Shown: positions 9,118 through 16,368 of the stretch, piece by piece
How positions within the stretch are numbered: position 1 is the first letter of the stretch
Layout of the letters: the number at the start of each line of letters is the position of its first letter
Source of the DNA: Desulfobacteraceae bacterium
GTDB taxonomy: Bacteria; Desulfobacterota; Desulfobacteria; Desulfobacterales; UBA5852
NCBI GenBank assembly: GCA_014237395.1
Contig: JABZFP010000041.1
Coordinates: forward strand, 461,742 to 525,741
Reading direction: 5' to 3'
Length of the DNA: 64,000 bases
Position numbers and translations under genes: made by a program
The notes under the pieces: model-generated
The model's input: the letters and a program-made list of their open reading frames with translations, nothing else
Told to the model about the DNA's origin: nothing
The model's database searches: none

Positions 9118-10296
9118 TCAGCGAAAGCGCGCCATCACGCGCTTGAACCCGGGCAAGGCTTTCACGATGGTGTCATCATCGACACAGAAGGCAATGCGGA
9201 AATGACCGGGGCCGTTAAAGCCGCTGCCCGGCACCACCAGGATCAACTCTTCCTGCAGGGCTCGCACAAATTCCACATCGTCGGCAATAGGTGTTTGCGG
9301 AAAGAGATAAAAGGTGCCGGGTGGCGTGACAAAGGTGTAGCCGGCATCCGCCAGTCCCTCGCACAACAGGTCGCGCTTGCGCTGGTAGAGGCTGATATCG
9401 ACGCTGGTGCCCTGCAGACAGGCGATAATTTTTTGCATCAGGGCCGGTGCATTGACGAAACCCAGAATCCGGTTGGCCAGGGCCATGCCGTTCAGCACGT
9501 CATCGTGAAAGTCGGCGGCCGGGTTGACGGCGGCAAAGCCGATGCGTTCGCCCGGAATGGAAATATCCTTCGAATAGGAGGTGCCGATGATGCTGTTGGC
9601 GTAGCACCCAAAAATACTGGGCACGAAGTGGTTGTCAAAAACGATTTTCCGATACGGCTCGTCCGAAACCAGGTAGATCGTTCGCTGGAACGCGGCGCTC
9701 TTGCGCCGCAGAAGATCGCCGAGGGCGTCGAGGCTCTCCCTGCTGTAAATCTGTCCGGTGGGGTTGTTCGGCGAGTTGATCAACACCACTTTGGTGCGGT
9801 CGGTAATGGCCTGCTCGAACCCCTCGAGATCCAGCGAGAAATCAGGATGGGTGGGCACGGTCTTCAGGACCCCGCCGTGGTTGTCGGCATAAAAACCGTA
9901 TTCAACGAAACAGGGGATCGGGGTCAGGACTTCGTCACCAGGATCGAGCAGCGTTTTCAAGGCCACGTTGAGGGCCCCGGAAGCGCCGCAGGTCATAACG
10001 ATATCGGCTTCACCGACGGTGACCGCCTGTTCTTCGCTGACATGGCGGGCCACGGCCTGCCGAACATGCGGATAGCCCGTGTTGGGCATATAGCCGTGCT
10101 CACCGCTGCAGGAGCAGGCCGTTTCGGCCAGGGCTTTGTCAAAGCACTCCGGGGCGGCGATGTTCGGATTTCCCAGGCTGAAGTCGAATACATTCTGGGC
10201 CCCGTGCTGTGCCTTGAGGCGGCCGCCTTCTTCAAACATTTTGCGAATCCAGGAAGAGCGGCTGAGAATCGTTTCGATTTTTCGGGCAATCGTCAT
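9118..10296 (-). CDS. PLP-dependent aminotransferase, class I/II
   Basis: 392-residue fold-type I aminotransferase. Visible family marks are FDFSLGNPN near the start, GYMPNTGYPHVRQAVA, the cofactor-binding VLINSPNNPTGQIYS, the VSDEPYRKI segment, and the Schiff-base lysine in SYSKDISIPGERIGF. It resembles aspartate/branched-chain-type aminotransferases. The amino-acid substrate cannot be assigned from sequence alone. It lies on the minus strand between the NifU-like gene (118 nt upstream) and the sensor kinase (136 nt downstream) and probably forms the end of the queuosine-gene transcript or its own unit. Confidence 0.88.
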   Translation of the reverse strand: MTIARKIETILSRSSWIRKMFEEGGRLKAQHGAQNVFDFSLGNPNIAAPECFDKALAETACSCSGEHGYMPNTGYPHVRQAVARHVSEEQAVTVGEADIVMTCGASGALNVALKTLLDPGDEVLTPIPCFVEYGFYADNHGGVLKTVPTHPDFSLDLEGFEQAITDRTKVVLINSPNNPTGQIYSRESLDALGDLLRRKSAAFQRTIYLVSDEPYRKIVFDNHFVPSIFGCYANSIIGTSYSKDISIPGERIGFAAVNPAADFHDDVLNGMALANRILGFVNAPALMQKIIACLQGTSVDISLYQRKRDLLCEGLADAGYTFVTPPGTFYLFPQTPIADDVEFVRALQEELILVVPGSGFNGPGHFRIAFCVDDDTIVKALPGFKRVMARFR

Positions 10297-10414
10297 GGTA
10301 TCGGTCCTTTCAGGATGGGCGCGAGCGGCTATCGCTGATGATCAGGGTCTCTGCAATCCGCCGGGTTAAACCGTCGGCGGACGTTTGGGCCGGTTGTCTT
10401 GGCCTAAAGATCGA

Positions 10415-10633
10415 TTATACGCCTTCCACGGCCACTACAGCGGGAATTTCCCGTTTGAGCAACTTTTCGATACCGTTTTTAAGGGTCATCTGGGACATGG
10501 GGCAACCGGCACAAGCGCCCTTGAGGCGGACTTTGACGACCCCATCGACAATTTCCACAAGTTCCACGTCGCCGCCGTCCGCCTGGAGCGAAGGGCGAAT
10601 TTTATCCAGAACTTCCTTGACCTGTTCCTGCAT
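10415..10633 (-). CDS. NifU C-terminal-domain (Nfu-type) iron-sulfur scaffold protein
   Basis: 72 residues, the length of a stand-alone Nfu domain. It has DKIRPSLQADGGDVELV and the cluster-binding CxxC (Cys41 and Cys44 in GACAGCPMSQMTL). Two such proteins hold one 4Fe-4S cluster between their CxxC motifs and pass it to apo-enzymes. The start at 10631-10633 has GGGAGG upstream and removes an unlikely 25-residue extension. It follows tgt by 75 nt on the minus strand. Confidence 0.9.
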   Translation of the reverse strand: MQEQVKEVLDKIRPSLQADGGDVELVEIVDGVVKVRLKGACAGCPMSQMTLKNGIEKLLKREIPAVVAVEGV

Positions 10634-10708
10634 GGTGTCCTCCCGGGCTGTTCCAACGACGTCGCAGGAGGGCGGCGTGCTGCCGCATCCGGTTAGGTGG
10701 ATGGGCAA

Positions 10709-11836
10709 TCAACCGGCACCTCCCTGTCGCATCCGATAAAAATGGCGGCGAAAGGCCTTGAAGCGGTCTTCAGCAATCGCCTGGCGCATTTGCGCCATGA
10801 GGTGGGTATAGTAATAGATATTGTGAATGGAATTCAAGCGGTAAGCCAAAAGTTCCCGGGCCGTATAGAGATGACGGAGGTAGGCGCGTGAATAGTTCCG
10901 GCAGGTATAGCACGCGCAATCGGGATCCACGGGGGTCGGGTCCGTTCGAAACCGGGCGTTGCTGATGTTGACCGTTCCCTGAGAGGTAAAAAACTGGCCG
11001 TTGCGGGCATTGCGGGTGGGCAGCACGCAATCGAACATATCGGCGCCCCGGGCCACGAGCTCGATCAGGTTTTCGGGGGTCCCCACGCCCATGATGTAGC
11101 GCGGCCGGTCGGAAGGCAGCAGGGGCAGGGCGTGTTCGGCCATTTCCAGCATCAGGTCGGTGGGTTCCCCCACACTGAGTCCTCCTATGGCGTATCCGGG
11201 AAAATCCAGGGCCACCAGGGCTTCGACCGATTGCTGCCGAAGGTCGGGAAACATGCCGCCCTGGACGATGCCAAACAGGGCCGAATCGGGGCGGGCTTTG
11301 GCTTGCCAGGTGGTGAGGCAGCGCTGGGCCCAGCGCGTGGTCAGTTCCAGGGCGGCCCGGGCCTCTTCCTTGGCCGCCGGATAGGCAATGCACTGATCCA
11401 GGCACATGATGATGTCTGAATCTAAAGCGATCTGAATCTCGATGGACTTCTCCGGTGTCAGCAGATGCCGGGAGCCGTCGATGTGGGACTGAAAGGTGGC
11501 GCCGTCCTCGCTCATCTTCAACAGCTTGGCCAGGGAGAAGATCTGGAAACCGCCGCTGTCGGTCAGGATCGGACCGGGCCAGTGCATAAACCGGTGCAGC
11601 CCGCCAAAAGGTTCGATGACCTCACAGCCGGGTCGCAGGTACAAGTGATAGGTATTGCCGAGAATGATCTGAGCCCCGGCCTGGAGAAGATCCTCCGGCG
11701 TCAGGGCCTTGACCGTCCCCAGGGTTCCCACCGGCATGAAAACGGGGGTTTTGACCTCACCGTGGGCGGTTTTGAAAGTGCCGCAGCGGGCGGCGGTTTC
11801 GGTGGATTGGGCACTCAGTTTAAATGGGAGTGTCAT
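10709..11836 (-). CDS. tgt: Queuine tRNA-ribosyltransferase (tRNA-guanine transglycosylase)
   Basis: 375 residues, normal length. The enzyme swaps guanine-34 for preQ1 in tRNAs with GUN anticodons. It shows PVFMPVGTLGTVKALTPEDL, the active-site aspartate in LTDSGGFQIFSL, the IVQGG loop, the YAIGGLSVGEP segment, and the C-terminal zinc site with CACYTC...H spacing followed by HLYTARELLAYRLNSIHN. It lies 33 nt after queA on the same strand, so the two queuosine enzymes are co-transcribed. Confidence 0.97.
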   Translation of the reverse strand: MTLPFKLSAQSTETAARCGTFKTAHGEVKTPVFMPVGTLGTVKALTPEDLLQAGAQIILGNTYHLYLRPGCEVIEPFGGLHRFMHWPGPILTDSGGFQIFSLAKLLKMSEDGATFQSHIDGSRHLLTPEKSIEIQIALDSDIIMCLDQCIAYPAAKEEARAALELTTRWAQRCLTTWQAKARPDSALFGIVQGGMFPDLRQQSVEALVALDFPGYAIGGLSVGEPTDLMLEMAEHALPLLPSDRPRYIMGVGTPENLIELVARGADMFDCVLPTRNARNGQFFTSQGTVNISNARFRTDPTPVDPDCACYTCRNYSRAYLRHLYTARELLAYRLNSIHNIYYYTHLMAQMRQAIAEDRFKAFRRHFYRMRQGGAG

Positions 11837-11869
11837 GGTCTGTTGTCCGGTCCTGGCATAAGGTTAACT

Positions 11870-12931
11870 TCAGGCGATCAGCATGCCATCGCCGTAGCTG
11901 AAAAAGCGGTAGCGCTGTTGGATCGCCTCGCGGTATGCCGCCAGGATGGCTTCCCGTCCCGCAAAGGCCGATACCAGCATGAGCAAGGTCGACTGGGGCA
12001 GGTGAAAGTTGGTGATCATGGCATCCACCAGACGAAAGCGATAGCCGGGATAGATATAAAGGTCGTTTTGGCCATCCATGGCCTGAAGCCGGCCATCCTG
12101 GCCGGCGGCGTATTCCAGGGTGCGTACGCTGGTGGTCCCCACGGCCACGATTCGTCCTCCCCGGGCCTTGTGGCGGTTAATGGCTGCCGCGACGGTCGGG
12201 GTAACGGTGAAGCGTTCGGCATGCATGGCATGATCGCGGATATCGGTCACCCGGACCGGCAGGAAGGTGCCGTGGCCCACGTGCAGGGTAAGGGCCACCA
12301 CGGGGATTCCCCGGGCTTCGAGGTCCTGCAGGAGCTGCGGTGTAAAGTGCAGGCCGGCGGTGGGGGCTGCCACAGCCCCCTTTTCGGTGGCATAGACGGT
12401 CTGGTAGTCATGGCGGTCATGCGGGTTTTCCGCGGGTGCGGCGCGTTTGATATAGGGGGGCAGCGGTACGATACCGGTCCGTTCCAACGTTGCTTCGAAT
12501 GAATGGGAGCTGGTGAATTGCAGGGTGTGGATGTCGCCCCGGGAGCCAATGATTTCGGCGGAAAGGTCATCACTAAAATGAAGGCGGGCGCCGGGCTTGG
12601 GCTTTTTGGAGGCTTTGATCAGGCACGCGCTGGTGAAAACCCCCTCGGCGCTTAGCCGCTGCAGCCCGCCGGCGTAGTCCAGAATGAGCACTTCCACCTT
12701 GCCGCCGGTTGATTTATGTCCCAAAAGACGCGCCGGCACCACCCGGGTGTTGTTCACCACGAGGAGATCGCGGGGTGTCAGGAGATCCGGCAAGTCCTGG
12801 AATTGATGATGACGAACGGCACCGCTCCGGCGGTCCATGACCATCAGCCGGGCCTGATCGCGCTCCGGGGCCGGGGTTTGAGCAATCCGCTCTTCCGGCA
12901 GGACATAATCGTAGTCATCCAGGGAATACAT
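11870..12931 (-). CDS. queA: S-adenosylmethionine:tRNA ribosyltransferase-isomerase
   Basis: 353 residues, full length. QueA transfers the ribosyl group of SAM to preQ1 in tRNA to give epoxyqueuosine. Typical segments are the N-terminal DYDYVLPEERIAQTPAPERDQARL, VVNNTRVVPARL, the PTAGLHFT motif, TLHVGHGTF, and near the C-terminus NFHLPQSTLLMLVSAFAGRE. It starts 6 nt after the DUF2065 gene and runs into tgt. No queuosine precursor genes (queC/D/E/F) are nearby. Confidence 0.97.
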   Translation of the reverse strand: MYSLDDYDYVLPEERIAQTPAPERDQARLMVMDRRSGAVRHHQFQDLPDLLTPRDLLVVNNTRVVPARLLGHKSTGGKVEVLILDYAGGLQRLSAEGVFTSACLIKASKKPKPGARLHFSDDLSAEIIGSRGDIHTLQFTSSHSFEATLERTGIVPLPPYIKRAAPAENPHDRHDYQTVYATEKGAVAAPTAGLHFTPQLLQDLEARGIPVVALTLHVGHGTFLPVRVTDIRDHAMHAERFTVTPTVAAAINRHKARGGRIVAVGTTSVRTLEYAAGQDGRLQAMDGQNDLYIYPGYRFRLVDAMITNFHLPQSTLLMLVSAFAGREAILAAYREAIQQRYRFFSYGDGMLIA

Positions 12932-12937
12932 CGATGG

Positions 12938-13126
12938 TCATCCCGCCTTGCCGAAATACGCCAGGGCCAGCCCACCCAGCATGAGCAACAGGCCGAACCG
13001 CCGGAGGGCATCATCGGGCATCTCCTGGATTTGGAGCATCCAGCGTTTCATTTTTTCAGGAAAGGCAAAATACGGGAGACCTTCAATGATCATCACCATA
13101 CCCAGCACGCAGATAAAAAACTTCAT
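12938..13126 (-). CDS. DUF2065 small inner-membrane protein
   Basis: 62 residues. It has two hydrophobic helices, FICVLGMVMIIEGLPYFAFP and LRRFGLLLMLGGLALAYF, joined by a short amphipathic segment containing PEKMKRWMLQI. This is the DUF2065 (YjeT-like) pattern; its function is unknown, and it is often found near hflKC or purA elsewhere. The start at 13124-13126 gives the standard family length. An upstream-extended frame exists but lacks family character. It is the first gene of the queA-tgt run. Confidence 0.8.
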   Translation of the reverse strand: MKFFICVLGMVMIIEGLPYFAFPEKMKRWMLQIQEMPDDALRRFGLLLMLGGLALAYFGKAG

Positions 13127-13367
13127 GGACCCCTGCTTCCCGTCAGGCATTATCGCCGTTTCGTCTTTGGGGGCTGGAATATAGACTGCCGGGCGCGGTC
13201 TTGTCAAAAAGAAACCCGGCCCCAAAACCGCGACAGGGATGTGGCGCACCCAATTTGCAGGGACGGATTGATAGATTGCAGGGAATCGGCTAAGCTGAAA
13301 CACTTTTGAACCCGCATGGCCCCCATCCTTGCGCCGTGTATACTATTTTCGAAATCAGGGAGTTCTC

Positions 13368-14423
13368 GTGGCCTCTTCCCACAGCGGCCGGCGCAATCGC
13401 TGGCAAATTCAAGATACGGCGGATGCCGTGCGGTTTCTTGGCAAAAAAGCACGTAATGCCTTCAAGGCCTGTCGGCGACCGCATATTCTCGTCATTGGTG
13501 CCCGGGACCCCATGACCGCAGCGGTTTGTGAGGCTCTCGTCCGGCACGGTATGGTGCCGGTCGCGCTGCCCCTGGAGGACTTCCTGACGGTCGGCCCGCC
13601 GAACCCGGAGCGTTTCGCCTGCGTCCTTTGCACCTATACCGATATCCGTCGCACCACGGCGGTGGCCCGGGGTGTTCTGGCCGACAGCCGTTTGCGCGAT
13701 TTGACCTTTGAATATGTCACTTTCCCGGCGGCCAGCTATGACACGTTGGAACGTCATCAAACCGAGCGGGCGTTGGCCAAGGTGTCGCCGTTGCCGACCT
13801 ACCCCGTGGATGTGTTTGACCTCTATGACGCGTCTCTGGAACACTTCGAGAAAAAATGCGACATCCGCGATTTTATGGATGTCTGCCAGTTGCTCAAAAC
13901 GGTGATGGACAACGGGATCGCGGGCGACATTGCGGAATTCGGGGCCTATCGCGGCCACAGCGGTTATCTGATGGCGTCCCTGATGGCCGGCCTGGGGATG
14001 GACAAACGCCTGTTTCTCTTTGATACCTTCGATGCGTTTCCCGCAGAACCCCTGGGCATCGACCAATTCTGGAGCGGGTCCCACCCGGTGGATTTCGATG
14101 CCGTTCGCGCCAAATTCGACCTTTTTCCGTTCGTGTCTTTGATCAAGGGAGATTTTACCCGCACATTCGAGATCGCCGGCCTAAAAAAACTGGCCTTTGT
14201 CTACGTGGACTGCGATGCCTATCGATCCACGGATTACCTTATTCGCCGGATTTTCCCGGATGTTCTGGCGCCCGGCGGCATCATGGTCTTCGAAGACTAC
14301 GGCCATGCTCAACTGCTGGGCAATCGGGTGGCCGTGCATAATTTTTTTGACAATCGGCCGGGGTGTGTTCAATTTTTTTCGCAATTCAGTGGGTGTTATA
14401 TCGTGGTCAAACTCCCGGTTTGA
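13368..14423 (+). CDS. TylF/MycF-like class I SAM-dependent O-methyltransferase
   Basis: About 351 residues. The C-terminal two thirds are a TylF-family methyltransferase: SAM motif GDIAEFGAYRGHSG, LFLFDTFDAFP, the metal-binding VYVDCDAYRSTDYLI and GGIMVFEDYG. TylF and MycF methylate sugar hydroxyls on macrolides; in other bacteria relatives act on cell-surface glycans. The first about 140 residues form a separate alpha/beta region (ILVIGARDPMTAAVCEAL) of unknown role. I chose the GTG at 13368 because AGGGAG lies 5 nt upstream; a TTG at 13329 would add 13 residues. It is divergent from the queA operon and upstream of the phosphatase cluster, with no other sugar genes adjacent. Confidence 0.75.
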   Translation: MASSHSGRRNRWQIQDTADAVRFLGKKARNAFKACRRPHILVIGARDPMTAAVCEALVRHGMVPVALPLEDFLTVGPPNPERFACVLCTYTDIRRTTAVARGVLADSRLRDLTFEYVTFPAASYDTLERHQTERALAKVSPLPTYPVDVFDLYDASLEHFEKKCDIRDFMDVCQLLKTVMDNGIAGDIAEFGAYRGHSGYLMASLMAGLGMDKRLFLFDTFDAFPAEPLGIDQFWSGSHPVDFDAVRAKFDLFPFVSLIKGDFTRTFEIAGLKKLAFVYVDCDAYRSTDYLIRRIFPDVLAPGGIMVFEDYGHAQLLGNRVAVHNFFDNRPGCVQFFSQFSGCYIVVKLPV

Positions 14424-14521
14424 GCCTTGCACCAATGTCGGCACAACGCTATGATGACCAGCGTTCCCTGACAATAAAACGTTATCCGGTCGTGTGGGCG
14501 ACCCGATAGGAGAACCGCCTG

Positions 14522-16060
14522 ATGCGCATCCTGATGCACTACCTTTTTGCCGTGAGCGTTCTCACGCTTTACGGCGGCCAGGTCTGACCGTTTCTGGAAA
14601 CCCTGTCCCCCGTGACCTTGGGGACAACGTTAAGCGGGGCCTTTCTCCTGGCATTTTTGCTTCGGGCGCCGCTGAATCGGCGCCTGGTTCTGGCAGCCCC
14701 TATCCAGGACCGCCCCAGGCGGCAATTTATCATCGATCTAACCCTGTGTATGGCGGCCGGAAGCCTGGTGGGCGTATTCAATCATCTCGTTCACCATTTC
14801 TACCTGATCAGCGCACTGAGTCTGCTTTCCGGTTGCCTGGTGGTGGGGTTCTTCCTGGGGCTGGATATGGCCCTGGCCCGGGAGCGCGACGGTATTCAGG
14901 AGGCGCTCGAAAAACACCGAAACGTCCATCCGCCGCAAAAATATTATCCCATGACCCGCCGCTTTTCGGTGGTCGCTTTTTTTTCCAGCCTGTTTGTCTG
15001 CCTTATCCTGGCGCTGGTGATTTCCCGGGATTTTGCCTGGCTGGCGGAAGTTCAAAGCAATGCCGCCATGCTGAAGGAAGCCGAACGCACGGTCATGCTC
15101 GAAGTGGTCTTCATCATGGCGGCCCTGCTCGGGATGGTGGTCAATCTGATCTTTTCCTACTCGCGCAATCTGAAGCTGCTTTTCAACAATGAAACCCGCA
15201 TTCTTGAAAATGTGTCCCGGGGCGATCTTTCCCGAATGGTGCCGGTGGCCACATGGGATGAATTCGGGGTCATCGCCGGGCATACCAACACCATGATCGA
15301 GGGGCTGCGGCATCGCACCGAACTGCTCCAGGCGCTGAAGCTGGCCGATGACGTACAGAAAAGCCTGCTGCCGCGGCGGGGGATGACTTTCGAAAGGGCG
15401 GACATTGCCGGGGACAGCATATACTGCACGGAGGCCGGCGGCGATTACTATGACTATTTTCGGTTGCCGGAAGGGGGCCTGGGCGTTGTCGTCGCCGATG
15501 TATCGGGCCACGGGGTCAGCTCCGCCCTGCACATGGCAACGGCCCGCGCCCACCTTATTGCGGGTGTCCAATCCTATGTCGGCGGGCCGCACCTTATCCA
15601 GGCGGCCAATCGGTTTTTAACCCGCGACATCCAGGACACCGGCTGGTTCATCACGCTATTCTGGCTGGAAATCGATCCGGCGCGCCGCCGACTGGCCTGG
15701 ATTCGTGCCGGTCACGAGCCCGCCCTGTTTTACGACCCGGTCCGGGATCAATTCGATCGTCTTGACGGCGATGGCATGGCGCTGGGGGTCGAATCCGACT
15801 ATCGCTACCAGGCCTACGAAAAGCACGGCTGGGCCGCGGGCAGCATTATTCTCCTGAGCACCGATGGGGTGCAGGAGACCCGGAATGATCACGGGCAGAT
15901 GTTCGGGAACGCCCCGCTGCGTCAGGTCATTCGCGCCCACCGCGACCAATCGGCCGCCGCCATAAAAGATGCGATATTCCGGTCCCTCGAGACGTATCGC
16001 GGTGACCTGCCGCGGGAAGACGATACGACACTGGTGGTCGTCAAACTGGATGCGGCCTGA
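14522..16060 (+). CDS. SpoIIE/PP2C-type phosphatase with membrane segments and HAMP; in-frame TGA at codon 22
   Basis: The body (from GTG 14612, 482 residues) has membrane helices, a HAMP-like linker (LENVSRGDLSRMVPVATWDEFG) and a C-terminal SpoIIE phosphatase domain. Its metal-binding motifs are GGDYYDYF, VADVSGHGVSSAL, LSTDGVQETR and the final DDTTLVVV. Such enzymes dephosphorylate STAS anti-anti-sigma factors. The best start is ATG 14522: AGGAG lies upstream and a hydrophobic leader follows (MRILMHYLFAVSVL). That frame reads into the body, interrupted only by TGA at 14585-14587. GTG 14612 has no visible ribosome site. The TGA may be a point mutation of TGG, a recoded codon, an assembly error, or a sign that initiation is downstream. 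An RsbW-like kinase and a STAS protein are encoded 3-4 kb downstream. Confidence 0.85.
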
Positions 16061-16368
16061 TCCACAGCGGAACCTGTCATGGGCAGGCGCTGTCCTGGTA
16101 TCTTTTCGGCCGGTTCTGCGATATGCCTGGAACACGCTGTCCATCGGTCTGGAGGAACGGCTGTTTTGACAGGGCCCGTTGTCATCCCCATGATTCAACC
16201 AGGCGTCGCCGTTTCGTCCGGCCGGGGGACGAATCCTAAAATCAGCTTGTCAATCGCGGGGGTTTGGGTGTAGCCAATCGAGAGGTCCTAAGGGTGTTTG
16301 TCGAACGCCCTTGATGTACCCATTTTTTCCAGACCCCGATCAATGGATGATGTCTGTCGGAGACCCAC
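16061..16368 (+). promoter_or_regulatory. Intergenic region with candidate promoter and hairpin ahead of the ABC exporter
   Basis: No gene supported in these 308 bases. A possible sigma-70 promoter is TTGACA (16166-16171), 17 bases, CATGAT (16189-16194). Further on, AAGGGTGTT (16290-16298) and AACGCCCTT (16304-16312) form a 9-bp stem with one G-T pair, followed 10 nt later by TTTTTT. That could be a terminator for the phosphatase gene or an attenuator in the exporter leader. Confidence 0.4.

Noticed and set aside
14585..14626. Firm call of a selenocysteine codon and SECIS in the phosphatase gene
   Set aside because: A hairpin at the right distance is present, but no known selenoprotein family fits a membrane leader, and loop details do not clearly match; kept only as an open question.
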